DNA of 64,000 nucleotides, taken from positions 62,001 through 126,000 of the forward strand of contig NZ_BBMZ01000013.1 of assembly GCF_000759795.1 (NCBI RefSeq), read 5' to 3'. The notes under the pieces are model-generated. The model did not search any database and was not told the origin of the DNA. It was given only the letters and a program-made list of their open reading frames with translations. How positions within the stretch are numbered: the stretch's first letter is position 1; every line of letters starts with the position of its first letter. Shown piece after piece: positions 1 through 8,667 of this stretch. The stretch comes from Pseudescherichia vulneris NBRC 102420 (GTDB lineage Bacteria; Pseudomonadota; Gammaproteobacteria; Enterobacterales; Enterobacteriaceae). Position numbers and translations under genes: made by a program.

Positions 1-1100
1 TCGGTCAGCGTCATATTGCTTTTGATCGACATAAGCTGCACCACGCCTTCACCCTGACGATCCTCCGGCACAAGGGTAATGCCGCGCTTGAGCCGCTGCT
101 GGAACGAGCGCTTGTCCAGGCTCTCCCCATCCAGACTGATGGTGCCCGACTGGCAGCCCATCATCCCCACCAGGCCTTTAAACAGCTCGGTACGTCCCGC
201 TCCAAGCAGGCCATAGATGCCAATCACTTCCCCCTTGCGCAGGTCAAACGTGACGTCGTTCAATTTATACCCGCCGTTCTGGTGCAGGGCGGTCAGGCCG
301 TTCACCTTCAGGATGGTCTCGCCGTGTGCGGCAGGGCTGTAGTCAAAGTGCTTTTTCTTATCCCCAACCATCTGCTCAATGATCCAGGGCACGCTGGCCT
401 GCTGAACGGGACGCTCGCTGATAAAGCGGCCATCGCGGAAGATGGTGATGTGATCGCCAATCTCCATCAGCTCTTCCAGCCGGTGAGAGATGTAGATAAT
501 GGTGACGCCACGGCGCTTAAGCTGGGCGATAACGTTAAACAGCACCCGTACTTCCGACTGGCTCAGCGCGCTGGTGGGCTCGTCCATAATCAGCACCCGG
601 GTGTCTTTGGAGAGCGCACGGGCGATCTCGACCAGCTGCTGATGACCAATTCCCAATTCGCCTAACGAGGCGTAGGGATCAACGTTCAGCTCCAGCCGCT
701 CAAGCAGGGATTTCGCCAGCTCGTACTGGTATTTTTCGTTAATCACGCCGCGCTGGAAGAACTCGTTGCCAATGAAGATGTTGTCCATCACGTTCATATT
801 GGGGAAGAGGTTCAGCTCCTGGAAAATAATGCTGATGCCGTGCTTTTCCGCCTGGTGAGTGGAGCCGAGCGTGACCCGCTGCCCGTCCAGCAAGATTTCG
901 CCGGAGGAGGGCGTCTCAACGCCGGCCAGCATTTTCATCATCGTCGATTTACCCGCGCCGTTCTCGCCAATCAGCACGTTGACCTGATTACGGTATACGC
1001 GGTAGTTAACGCGATCGAGCGCCACTACCCCAGGGTAGATGCGGGAGAGGTCGCGCGTTTCAATAATGACCTCATCCGGCTGGGTCTGTTGCTCATTCAT
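1..1100 (-). CDS. Sugar ABC transporter ATP-binding protein (3' end beyond window)
   Basis: This is the cytoplasmic ATPase of a ribose/xylose-type sugar importer. About 366 codons are visible; the C-terminus lies outside the window. The N-terminal cassette has Walker A GENGAGKST (residues 45-53), the signature LGIGHQQ and Walker B VLIMDEP. A second cassette begins near residue 270 with a degenerate Walker A, GLLGAGRT, as is usual for the duplicated RbsA/MglA family. The ATG at 1098-1100 is 10 bp after the DUF2291 stop, so the genes are co-transcribed. The permease is presumably just beyond position 1. The substrate cannot be read from the ATPase; neighbours suggest a sugar or polyol handled by a kinase and a transketolase. 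Confidence 0.93.
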   Translation of the reverse strand, partial: MNEQQTQPDEVIIETRDLSRIYPGVVALDRVNYRVYRNQVNVLIGENGAGKSTMMKMLAGVETPSSGEILLDGQRVTLGSTHQAEKHGISIIFQELNLFPNMNVMDNIFIGNEFFQRGVINEKYQYELAKSLLERLELNVDPYASLGELGIGHQQLVEIARALSKDTRVLIMDEPTSALSQSEVRVLFNVIAQLKRRGVTIIYISHRLEELMEIGDHITIFRDGRFISERPVQQASVPWIIEQMVGDKKKHFDYSPAAHGETILKVNGLTALHQNGGYKLNDVTFDLRKGEVIGIYGLLGAGRTELFKGLVGMMGCQSGTISLDGESLDKRSFQQRLKRGITLVPEDRQGEGVVQLMSIKSNMTLT

Positions 1101-1110
1101 AGCCCTCTCC

Positions 1111-1722
1111 TCACTGCCGTACGATGTGTGCCGCGGTAACATCCGGGATGGTTTGTGGAATATCCCAGGCGGCAAAGACCCCGGAAACCGTGACCTTATC
1201 CCCGACGACAGGCTTGAAGTTGATGATCATCTCCGACGCTTGCTGATTAATCGCTTTGCCATAATCGCCATACAGCACCTGATCGTTAAAGTCCTGGTAG
1301 CTGGCGCCTTTATACCCGTCTCGCAGGCTGGTGCCGCGAATGATCGGGCCCATCTGCACTACGATGTCGCCGCCTTGCTCATCGCGCACCGTCATCTTCC
1401 CGCTGCGGGATTTGGTATTCACCTTGATCACTTCCCCGGTAATGCGCACGCTAAAGACGCAGGGGTTTTCGCTCTGGCTGCGGTAGCCGTCTTTGCTACA
1501 GGCCTCATCAAAGCTCTTTTCGCCCTGCAAGGTTTTCAGTAATTCAGCGACGGGCTTCGCCTCACGCACATACTGCGGCACAATCTTTTGCTGCCAGGTT
1601 TGCTGAATGTTGGCCATTTGTGGATTGGGGGGATTTTTAAGATCGGCCAACTCTTTCTGCGATACGATGCGGCAACCGCCAAGCGCTAAAACGATCGCCA
1701 CCAGCGCAAGTTTTCTGTGCAT
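1111..1722 (-). CDS. DUF2291 family lipoprotein of a sugar ABC locus
   Basis: This 203-residue protein has a lipoprotein signal peptide with lipobox LGGC, so it is probably lipid-anchored and faces the periplasm. The body resembles the DUF2291 family, which is commonly encoded beside RbsB-like binding proteins and sugar ABC ATPases; its biochemical role is not established. A strong ribosome-binding site (AGGAGG) precedes the ATG at 1722. It lies between the binding-protein and ATPase genes in one operon. A part in substrate delivery or in assembly of the importer is inference only. Confidence 0.8.
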   Translation of the reverse strand: MHRKLALVAIVLALGGCRIVSQKELADLKNPPNPQMANIQQTWQQKIVPQYVREAKPVAELLKTLQGEKSFDEACSKDGYRSQSENPCVFSVRITGEVIKVNTKSRSGKMTVRDEQGGDIVVQMGPIIRGTSLRDGYKGASYQDFNDQVLYGDYGKAINQQASEMIINFKPVVGDKVTVSGVFAAWDIPQTIPDVTAAHIVRQ

Positions 1723-1767
1723 TATGTCCTCCTTTGCGCCCGCCGAAGCGGGCGCTGCAACGTGTCA

Positions 1768-2703
1768 TCAGGATTTGAAATTGAAGTCTTGCACTCCGGA
1801 GGCGTTGTCAGGGGTGATCAAAATGCCGCGGAACATCACGCGCTGTTTCTCAGGCTTGGTGCCTTTTTGGATGAAATTATCCAGATCGGTAACGCCTTGG
1901 GCGGCAATGGCCTGGGCCTGGAGCATCACCGTGGCTTTCAGGGTGCCCGCTTTAACGGCTTCGCGCTCGTCGTTGCTGCCGTCGATGCCGACGACAATCA
2001 CATCGTCACGGCCAGCGGATTTCAGCGCGGCAATCGCGCCCAGCGCGACAGGGCCGTTGCCGCAGATAACGCCTTTCACGTCCGGGTGCGCCTGCAGGAT
2101 GCTGTCCATAATGCGCTTGCCGTCAATCAGGGTGCCTTTCGCATCCTGTCTCGCGACGCTTTGCATATCCGGGTACTGATCCAGCACCTGGTGGAAGGAT
2201 TTTGAGCGCGTAACGCAGTTGTTGTCGGCCAGGTTACAGGTCAGCTCGGCATATTTGCCTGCCTCCTCCATTTTTTCGACAAAGACGTTAGCCACGTCAG
2301 AGCCGGCCTGGAAGTTGTTATGGGTGATCTGTTCGAGCGCGATGTTATCAACCGGAATTTCACGGTTGATTAACACCACCGGAATGCCCGCGTTTTTGGC
2401 TTTTTGAATGGCCGCTACGCTGGCGGTTGAGTCGGCGTTATCCAGAATAATGCCCTGAACTTTTTTACCGATAGCCGCGTCGATAAGCTCGCTCTGCTTT
2501 TTAACATCTTCGCCGTGGGACAGCACGCTGGTGGTGTAGCCCAGCTCTTTCGCCTTCTGATCGGCCCCTTTCGCTTCCGCCGCGTAGTAAGGGTTATCCA
2601 GCGAGTTGACCATAATCATGATCGTGCCTTTTTCAGCGGCAAACGCATTTGCCGAAAATGCACAGGCTGCTGCCACACTTAAAAACAGGAATGTAGTTTT
2701 CAT
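1768..2703 (-). CDS. Periplasmic sugar-binding protein (RbsB-like)
   Basis: This 311-residue protein is the solute receptor of the importer. It starts MKTTFLFLSVAAACAFSANA, a Sec signal peptide with likely cleavage after AFA. The mature part has the RbsB/Peripla_BP_4 layout: an early IMIMVNSLDNPYYAAEAKG strand-helix, ...GIILDNADS..., and a hinge region near VVGIDGSNDE. An in-frame TTG 15 bases upstream is less likely than the ATG at 2703, which has GAGAG about 9 bases before it. The next gene upstream encodes the transketolase C-subunit, which ties uptake to catabolism. The ligand is not recognisable from sequence. Confidence 0.9.
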   Translation of the reverse strand: MKTTFLFLSVAAACAFSANAFAAEKGTIMIMVNSLDNPYYAAEAKGADQKAKELGYTTSVLSHGEDVKKQSELIDAAIGKKVQGIILDNADSTASVAAIQKAKNAGIPVVLINREIPVDNIALEQITHNNFQAGSDVANVFVEKMEEAGKYAELTCNLADNNCVTRSKSFHQVLDQYPDMQSVARQDAKGTLIDGKRIMDSILQAHPDVKGVICGNGPVALGAIAALKSAGRDDVIVVGIDGSNDEREAVKAGTLKATVMLQAQAIAAQGVTDLDNFIQKGTKPEKQRVMFRGILITPDNASGVQDFNFKS

Positions 2704-2780
2704 AAGATGTTCTCTCAAAATGTAATGTATGGCGGTTCGACAGTTGTAGGGTTGTCGTTAATGTCGTACTGTTGTTAAAG

Positions 2781-3722
2781 CTATCTATTAATAAGCGCCA
2801 GGGTCTGATTAACGATCCCGGCTACATCAAGACCATGATATGCCCGCATATCTTTGCGATCGGCGGCAATCGCATAATCACCGTCAGGAATACCCAAACG
2901 TTTAAGCACCGCACCATGGCCGTTCTCTGCCAGAACCTCCGCCACAAGGCTGCCCACGCCGCCATTCACGTTGTGCTCTTCAACGCTGATGATATGTTTG
3001 ACGCTTTGTAACGCGGCAAACAGCGCGTCGCGATCTAAGGGGCGAATGGAGGGGACATTGATGACCCGTGCGGAAATACCCTGTTCTGCCAGCTGTTCGG
3101 CGGCATCGACGGCTTCGTGAACGGTAGAGCCCATGGCGACCAGCGCGATGTCATTGCCTTCGCGCAGCACATCTATCGCACCGGGTACAAAGGTGTAATT
3201 TTCATCGTGCAGCTCGGGTAGCGCTTTACCGTCCATGCGGATATAGACCGGGCCGACATGCTCAAGGGCGTACTCAATAATCTGGCGGCACTCCAGCGGG
3301 GAGGAGGGGGCAAAGATCTGGATATTACCGAAGCCGCGCATCACCGAGATATCATCAATGGCGTGGTGGGTACTGGCCAGCGGCCCATAGCTGGCCCCGG
3401 CGTTGAGGCCAAACAGCTTCACGTTGGTGTTGTTGTAGCAGATATCCACTTTAACCTGCTCGTTGGCACGCGAAACCAGAAACGGCGCGGCGTTACAGGT
3501 TACGGCGATTTTTCCGCCCAGCGCCAGCCCGGCGGCAGCGCCCACCAGGGTCTGCTCGGCGATCCCGACGTTGACGATCCGATCCGGATACTGTTTTACG
3601 AAGGGCGAGATCTTGGCGGTTGAGGTCGAGTCGGCCACAACGGGAACCAGATCGACGCCTCTCTCAACCGCATCAATAAAAGCTTCAACCATCACGTTTG
3701 CAAGATGTTCTGAATTACTCAC
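2781..3722 (-). CDS. Transketolase-like protein, C-terminal (pyrimidine-binding) subunit
   Basis: This 313-residue protein corresponds to the second half of a transketolase: a Pyr domain with the conserved acidic patch GIAEQTLVGAAAGLA, where the Glu would activate the thiamine diphosphate ring, followed by the transketolase C domain (ISVEEHNVNGG). It must pair with the N-terminal subunit, whose stop codon overlaps its start by 8 bases. Split transketolases occur for specialised ketose phosphates, for example apulose-4-phosphate transketolase AptAB. Here the partner kinase and dehydrogenases suggest a similar dedicated substrate. The exact reaction is not determined. Confidence 0.88.
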   Translation of the reverse strand: MSNSEHLANVMVEAFIDAVERGVDLVPVVADSTSTAKISPFVKQYPDRIVNVGIAEQTLVGAAAGLALGGKIAVTCNAAPFLVSRANEQVKVDICYNNTNVKLFGLNAGASYGPLASTHHAIDDISVMRGFGNIQIFAPSSPLECRQIIEYALEHVGPVYIRMDGKALPELHDENYTFVPGAIDVLREGNDIALVAMGSTVHEAVDAAEQLAEQGISARVINVPSIRPLDRDALFAALQSVKHIISVEEHNVNGGVGSLVAEVLAENGHGAVLKRLGIPDGDYAIAADRKDMRAYHGLDVAGIVNQTLALINR

Positions 3723-4569
3723 TTTTCATGCCCTCTTCGATCAGATCGTTCAGTTCGCTCATCGCCAGCCCGATTTCGTCACCCTTCGGAACGCGGTGGT
3801 GCCATTCCGGCTTGCCGGCAATAAAGGAGACGCCTGCGCCCTTGGTGGTGTGGGCGATAATGACGTTCGGTTTGCCCGTCTGGGGCAGGTTCTCCAGCGC
3901 ATTGACCACGGAGGCCATATCGTTGCCCTCGCACTCGGTCACTTCCATGCCAAAGGCACGCCATTTTTCGTCCAGCGGATCGGTACACATAATGTCTTTG
4001 GTAGCTCCCGCCAGCTGCAGGCCATTTTTGTCGTTGATAATGACCAGGTTATCCAGCTTGTAATGGGCCGCTACCATGGCCGCTTCCCAGTTGCTGCCTT
4101 CAGCCAGTTCACCATCGCCGGTGATCAGGAAAATACGGCGTTTGCTGTTGCTGCGCTTAGCAGCCAGTGCCAGACCCACGGCCACCGGGAAACCATGCCC
4201 CAGCGCACCGGTATTCAGCTCAATCCCCGGCGTCTTCTGCTTAACCGGATGCCCCGGCAGATGGGAGTTAGCGTGCTGGTAGGTTGCGAGCCACTCCACT
4301 GGAAAATAGCCCGCCTCGGCGAGAACGCAGTAGTAGCAGCCTACGGCGTGGCCTTTGGACTGGATGTAGATATCACGCTCCTCATCATCCTGGCGGTTAG
4401 CAGCGCAGTCGAGTACGCGAAAATAGAGTGCCGTTAACAGCTCCACCTGAGAGAGATCGGCCCCGGTATGGCCGCCAGCGGGGCTGTTGGCATTCAGGGA
4501 GATAATATGGCGGCGCACCGCGCGGGCTTTGTTTTCAAGTTCGGGTACAGAAAGTAAGAACGGATTCAT
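3715..4569 (-). CDS. Transketolase-like protein, N-terminal (TPP diphosphate-binding) subunit
   Basis: This 284-residue protein has the transketolase PP domain. The thiamine-diphosphate/Mg motif GDGELAEGSNWEAAM begins near residue 150 and ends with the metal-binding NDKNG loop; ALGHGFPVAVGLALA precedes it. It is the first gene of the minus-strand operon, and its stop overlaps the start of the C-subunit, which favours stoichiometric translation. GGAGG lies just before the ATG. Together the two subunits match the length of a single transketolase, and similar pairs act on apulose 4-phosphate or other unusual ketose phosphates. Transcription would start in the region with the palindromic sites at 4598-4869. 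Confidence 0.88.
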   Translation of the reverse strand: MNPFLLSVPELENKARAVRRHIISLNANSPAGGHTGADLSQVELLTALYFRVLDCAANRQDDEERDIYIQSKGHAVGCYYCVLAEAGYFPVEWLATYQHANSHLPGHPVKQKTPGIELNTGALGHGFPVAVGLALAAKRSNSKRRIFLITGDGELAEGSNWEAAMVAAHYKLDNLVIINDKNGLQLAGATKDIMCTDPLDEKWRAFGMEVTECEGNDMASVVNALENLPQTGKPNVIIAHTTKGAGVSFIAGKPEWHHRVPKGDEIGLAMSELNDLIEEGMKSE

Positions 4570-4896
4570 CGAACTCCTCCGAATTAATATGCGACACTGA
4601 ATATATATTCAGGTTGGTTCAAAAAAATGGACGCCTGGCTGTTGATCCAAGTTTCCCTGACCCTGAGTGAATAGGCTTTCTGAGGTCTTCAGAATATATA
4701 TTCACGCATGACTTTATATTCAATAATATTAGCGTCTCTGCTGTTGAGTTGTCCAGCGTGATTGAGTGATTTGTGATGACCTACGCATTTGTGATGTTTG
4801 CCTGTAGATGCGCAAAGCAATCCTCGCTATCGTTTACAAAATAAATAATCAGTGTTGAATATATATTCATGGAAGGTCTCACTTCCGGAGAAACCT
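4570..4896. promoter_or_regulatory. Divergent control region of the carbohydrate locus with three palindromic operators
   Basis: This 327-bp AT-rich spacer separates the divergent transketolase/ABC and kinase/dehydrogenase operons. It contains the perfect 14-bp palindrome TGAATATATATTCA at 4598-4611 and again at 4856-4869, and a 13/14 copy at 4691-4704. One site lies next to each gene start and one lies between, the geometry expected for a looping repressor or an activator serving both promoters. A partial fourth copy, TTATATTCAATAATA, sits near 4713-4727. No regulator gene is inside the window. Confidence 0.75.
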
Positions 4897-6402
4897 ATGT
4901 CTTCGCACAAAAATATTATTATTGCTCTCGATGAGGGGACGACCAATGCCAAGGCCGTGGCCCTGGACGCCGCCGGTAAGGTGATCGTTAAATTCAACCA
5001 GCCGCTCTCTATCCAGACGCCTCGCGAGGGGTGGGTCGAACAGTCAGGCATGGCGCTGGTGGAGGCCTCGGTGAAGGTCATCGCGCAAGCGATTGAGGCG
5101 GTCGGCGCTGAAAACGTGGCGGCGCTGGCCATCAGCAACCAGCGCGAGACGGCGATAGGCTGGTATCGCAGCAACGGCACGCCGCTGCATGCGGCGATCA
5201 GCTGGCAATGCTCGCGCACGGCGGATTTTTGCGATGCGCTGCGTCGTGATAATAAAGAGCAGGCGATTAAAGCCGTCACCGGTCTGCCGGTCGCGCCGCT
5301 CTTCTCCGGCTCCAAGATGCGCTGGCTCATCGAGTCGACGCCAAACGGCCAGGCGCTGGCGGCCAACGGTGATATTTGCCTCGGAACCATCGACAGCTGG
5401 CTGCTCTGGAATTTGACCGCTGGCGAAAGCTTCTACTGCGACTACTCAAACGCCGCCCGTACTCAGCTCCTCGATCTGCAAAGCGGACGCTGGAGCCCAG
5501 AGATGCTGGATATCTTCCAGATCCCGGCTGCCGCGCTGCCGGAGATCAAACCCTCCAGCGGCCTTTTTGGCTACACCAAAAACGTGGTGGGCATTCCAGA
5601 CGGCATTCCGATCATGTCTATGGTCGGTGACTCGCACGCCGCGCTGTTCGGCCATGCGCTGGGGGAGGCGGGCTGCGTCAAGGCCACCTACGGCACGGGG
5701 TCATCGGTTATGGCACCGGTTACCTCTGCGCAGTGCAACATCCACTCTCTGGCAACCACGCTGGCCTGGCATGATGGCGAGCAGCTGATCTACGGCCTGG
5801 AGGGGAACATCCCCCATACCGGAGACGGCGTCGCGTGGATGGCTGACAGCACGGGCCTGAGCGAACTCCCTGAAGCCGAGCTGGCAGCAGAGCTGAATTC
5901 ACTCCCGGCCTCGGTGGAGTCAACGCTTGGCGTCTACTTTGTTCCGGCGCTGACGGGGTTAGGTGCGCCCTGGTGGGATGAAAATGCCCGCGGGGTGATC
6001 TGCGGCCTGAGCCGAGGTGTAAAACGCGCGCACCTGATCCGGGCTGCGCTGGAGGCCATTACCTACCAGATCGCCGATGTGGTCACGGCGATGCGGCAGC
6101 ACAACGATTTTTCGCTAACCGCGTTAATGGTCGATGGTGGGCCAACCAAAAATGACTGGCTGATGCAGTATCAGTCAGACCTGCTGGGTTGCCCGGTTAT
6201 GCGCAGCGACGTGCCTGAACTCTCTGCAATCGGTGCGGCACTCTTAGCGCGCAAGGCCGTGGGGCAACTCTCACTCGATGAGCTGAAACAGTACCTTTAC
6301 CCGCACAGTGAATTTCGCCCCAACATGGAGCGTCATGGCCGTTTACAAAAACGCTGGCGGGAGTGGCAACAAGCCGTCGAAAGAACCCTACACAAATTTT
6401 GA
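4897..6402 (+). CDS. FGGY-family carbohydrate kinase
   Basis: This 501-residue sugar kinase has the two FGGY ATPase lobes: phosphate-1 motif LDEGTTNAKAV (from residue 11), GTIDSWLLWNLT in the middle, TGLGAPWWDENARG in the second lobe and the adenosine motif DGGPTKNDW near the end. The APWWD..ARG segment is of glycerol/erythritol/xylulose-kinase type. The ATG at 4897 follows CGGAG; an upstream in-frame GTG at 4852 overlaps an operator palindrome and is rejected. It likely phosphorylates the ketose made by the downstream dehydrogenases before the split transketolase acts. Substrate unknown; apulose kinase is one candidate. Confidence 0.9.
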   Translation: MSSHKNIIIALDEGTTNAKAVALDAAGKVIVKFNQPLSIQTPREGWVEQSGMALVEASVKVIAQAIEAVGAENVAALAISNQRETAIGWYRSNGTPLHAAISWQCSRTADFCDALRRDNKEQAIKAVTGLPVAPLFSGSKMRWLIESTPNGQALAANGDICLGTIDSWLLWNLTAGESFYCDYSNAARTQLLDLQSGRWSPEMLDIFQIPAAALPEIKPSSGLFGYTKNVVGIPDGIPIMSMVGDSHAALFGHALGEAGCVKATYGTGSSVMAPVTSAQCNIHSLATTLAWHDGEQLIYGLEGNIPHTGDGVAWMADSTGLSELPEAELAAELNSLPASVESTLGVYFVPALTGLGAPWWDENARGVICGLSRGVKRAHLIRAALEAITYQIADVVTAMRQHNDFSLTALMVDGGPTKNDWLMQYQSDLLGCPVMRSDVPELSAIGAALLARKAVGQLSLDELKQYLYPHSEFRPNMERHGRLQKRWREWQQAVERTLHKF

Positions 6403-6423
6403 ATAGCGGGTGAGGAGAGAAGT

Positions 6424-7221
6424 ATGGGCTATGTATTCGAAAATAAAACGGTCGTCATTACCGGGGCTGCCAAAGGTATTGGCGAGGGCATCGCCAGGAA
6501 ATTTGCCGATGCGGGCGCGAACCTGGTGCTGTCGGATTACTCGGCAGAGGTCATAGAGACCGCCGAGCGACTGAGAGAGGAGTACCATGAAAATATTATC
6601 TCCTTCGTCGCCGACGTCACCAACGAAGAGCAGGTTACTGAGCTCTACAGCCTCGCGCATCGTACCTTTGGCAGTATCGATGTCTCTATCCAAAACGCCG
6701 GCATTATCACTATCGATCGCTTCGATAAAATGACGCGGCAGGAGTTCGATAACGTACTCAGCGTGAACACCACCGGCGTATGGCTATGTTGCCGCGAGGC
6801 CGCAAAGTATATGGTTAAACAGCAGGGTGGACGTCTGATCAACACCTCCTCCGGCCAGGGCCGCGTTGGCTTTATCTACACTCCGCACTACGCGGCCAGC
6901 AAGATGGGCGTGATCGGCATTACCCAAAGCCTCGCGCTTGAGCTGGCCCAGCACAACATTACGGTCAACGCGTTCTGCCCAGGGATCATCGAGACCAATA
7001 TGTGGGACTACAACGACCGCGTCTGGGGCGAGATCCTGAGCACGCCAGAGAAGCAGTATAAAAAAGGCGAGCTTATGGATGAATGGGTGCAGGGGATCCC
7101 CCTCAAGCGGGCAGGCAAACCTGCCGACGTTGCCGGGCTGGTGGCGTTTCTGGCGTCCGAAGATGCGGCCTACATTACGGGGCAAACCATCAACGTTGAT
7201 GGCGGCTTGATTATGTCGTAA
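6424..7221 (+). CDS. SDR-family oxidoreductase 1
   Basis: This 265-residue classical short-chain dehydrogenase has cofactor motif TGAAKGIG (13-20), NAG, and catalytic S143-Y156-K160. The acidic residue after the second strand (LSDYS) fits NAD(H) preference. It lies 21 bp after the kinase stop with GAGGAGAG before the ATG. Relatives include polyol and sugar dehydrogenases, so oxidation of a polyol, or of a sugar carbonyl/hydroxyl group, is the likely role. Two SDRs in one operon suggest either two successive redox steps, that is an epimerisation through a ketone, or two related substrates. Confidence 0.88.
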   Translation: MGYVFENKTVVITGAAKGIGEGIARKFADAGANLVLSDYSAEVIETAERLREEYHENIISFVADVTNEEQVTELYSLAHRTFGSIDVSIQNAGIITIDRFDKMTRQEFDNVLSVNTTGVWLCCREAAKYMVKQQGGRLINTSSGQGRVGFIYTPHYAASKMGVIGITQSLALELAQHNITVNAFCPGIIETNMWDYNDRVWGEILSTPEKQYKKGELMDEWVQGIPLKRAGKPADVAGLVAFLASEDAAYITGQTINVDGGLIMS

Positions 7222-7239
7222 CACATTTGGAGTGAAACC

Positions 7240-8022
7240 ATGGATAAACACTTTTCCCAAAGACTGTTTGATTTAAGCGATCGCGTCGCATTTGTCACCG
7301 GGGCAGGCAGCGGTATTGGTCAAATGATTGCTTACGGCTTTGCCAGCGCGGGGGCAAAGGTGGCCTGCTTCGATCTGCGCGAGGATGGCGGTCTGCTGGA
7401 AACCGTAAGCACGATTCAGGAGATGGGCGGCAACGCCTTTGCCTATACCGGCGACGTACGCGACATTGCTCATCTGCGCGCTGCCATTGCCGAGGTGAAG
7501 GCGCAGTTCGGCCGTCTTGATGTGGCGCTCAACGCCGCCGGGATTGCCAACGCCAATCCGGCGCTGGAGATGGAGCACGACCAGTGGCAGCGGGTTATCG
7601 ATATCAACCTGACCGGCGTCTGGAACAGCTGTAAAGCTGAGGCTGAGCTGATGCTGGAGAGCGGTGGCGGCTCGATCATCAATATCGCCTCTATGTCCGG
7701 CGTGATTGTAAACCGCGGGCTGGAGCAGGCCCATTACAACTGCTCCAAGGCGGGGGTGATCCACTTAAGCAAAAGCCTGGCGATGGAGTGGGCGGAGAAA
7801 AATATCCGCGTTAACACGATTAGCCCAGGCTACACGGCGACGCCGATGAACACCCGTCCAGAGATGGTGCACCAGACAAAATCGTTTGAGAGCCAGACGC
7901 CTATGCAGCGTATGGCAAAGGTTGAAGAGATGGCGGGTCCGGCTATTTTCCTTGCCGCGGATGCCTCATCGTTCTGCACCGGCGTGGATCTGCTGGTCGA
8001 TGGTGGGTTTGTTTGCTGGTAA
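7240..8022 (+). CDS. SDR-family oxidoreductase 2
   Basis: This 260-residue classical short-chain dehydrogenase has cofactor motif TGAGSGIG, an acidic CFDLRE after the second strand (NAD type), NAAG and catalytic S153-Y166-K170. It is 18 bp downstream of the first SDR and ends the operon. Its start MDKHFSQRLFDLSDRVAFVT, with a short N-terminal extension before the Rossmann fold, resembles xylitol/threitol-type dehydrogenases. The exact substrate cannot be fixed. REP-like elements and a bidirectional terminator separate it from fur. Confidence 0.88.
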   Translation: MDKHFSQRLFDLSDRVAFVTGAGSGIGQMIAYGFASAGAKVACFDLREDGGLLETVSTIQEMGGNAFAYTGDVRDIAHLRAAIAEVKAQFGRLDVALNAAGIANANPALEMEHDQWQRVIDINLTGVWNSCKAEAELMLESGGGSIINIASMSGVIVNRGLEQAHYNCSKAGVIHLSKSLAMEWAEKNIRVNTISPGYTATPMNTRPEMVHQTKSFESQTPMQRMAKVEEMAGPAIFLAADASSFCTGVDLLVDGGFVCW

Positions 8023-8061
8023 CGGGAGATGCTTTTTCGCCCGTTGAGCACAGTGTGGGTT

Positions 8062-8145
8062 TGTAGGCCCGCGTAAGCGAAGCGCCACCGGGCATTATTA
8101 TGTTGACGTTGCAATGCCGGGCGGCACTGCGTTTGCCCGGCCTAC
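8062..8145. repeat. REP/BIME-like inverted pair
   Basis: Two GC-rich palindromic units in opposite orientation lie here: a core around GTAGGCCCGCGTAAGCGAAG then GCCACCGGGCAT, and ATGCCGGGCGGCACTGCG then CCGGCCTAC. They are typical enterobacterial REP sequences in the 3' region of the SDR2 transcript, where they can stabilise mRNA or bind gyrase or integration host factor. Confidence 0.75.
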
Positions 8146-8162
8146 GGCCTCGCTCTTCCCAT

Positions 8163-8194
8163 AAAAAAAGGGTCACTCTTAAGTGACCCTTTTT
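8163..8194. terminator. Bidirectional intrinsic terminator between SDR2 and fur
   Basis: A 13-bp stem with arms AAAAAGGGTCACT (8165-8177) and AGTGACCCTTTTT (8182-8194) and a 4-base loop has an A-tract on one side and a T-tract on the other. It can therefore stop both the plus-strand SDR operon and the convergent fur transcript. Confidence 0.9.
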
Positions 8195-8208
8195 CGTTAC
8201 CATTTCAA

Positions 8209-8667
8209 TTACAGCTTACGCGGCGTGGTCTCATGCGCGTGTTCATTTTCACGGCAGTCGCCTTCAGCGCAATGACCGTAGAGATAGAGGCTGTGGTTCG
8301 TCAGGCGGATGCCGTGCTTGGTGGCGATTTCACGCTGGCGAGCTTCAATAGAGTCATCGCTGAACTCGATCACTTTGCCACAGTCGAGGCAGATCAGATG
8401 ATCGTGGTGATGCTGCTGGGTCAGTTCGAAAACGGATTTGCCGCCTTCAAAGTTATGACGGGTGACAATCCCGGCATCATCAAACTGGTTAAGCACACGA
8501 TACACGGTAGCCAGACCAATTTCCTCGCCCATGTCGATCAGTCGCTTGTATAAGTCTTCCGCACTGACATGATGGTTATCCGGTCCCTGAAGCACTTCCA
8601 GAATTTTCAAACGAGGAAGCGTGACTTTCAAGCCGGCCTTCTTTAATGCGGTGTTATTGTCAGTCAT
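8209..8667 (-). CDS. fur: Ferric uptake regulator Fur
   Basis: This 152-residue protein is the Fe(II)-dependent repressor of iron acquisition. It starts MTDNNTALKKAGLKVTLPRL, almost identical to E. coli Fur (148 aa). The winged-helix DNA-binding domain covers residues 1-85 (recognition region EIGLATVYRVLNQFDDAG). The metal sites include HHHDHLICLDCGK and HCAEGDC. The C-terminal tail ends NEHAHETTPRKL and is a few residues longer than in E. coli. Translation is probably coupled to the overlapping uof leader gene. Confidence 0.99.
   Translation of the reverse strand: MTDNNTALKKAGLKVTLPRLKILEVLQGPDNHHVSAEDLYKRLIDMGEEIGLATVYRVLNQFDDAGIVTRHNFEGGKSVFELTQQHHHDHLICLDCGKVIEFSDDSIEARQREIATKHGIRLTNHSLYLYGHCAEGDCRENEHAHETTPRKL

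Noticed and set aside
4852-4896. GTG start extending the FGGY kinase by 15 codons
   Set aside because: It would place the operator palindrome inside the coding region, and CGGAG fits the ATG at 4897.
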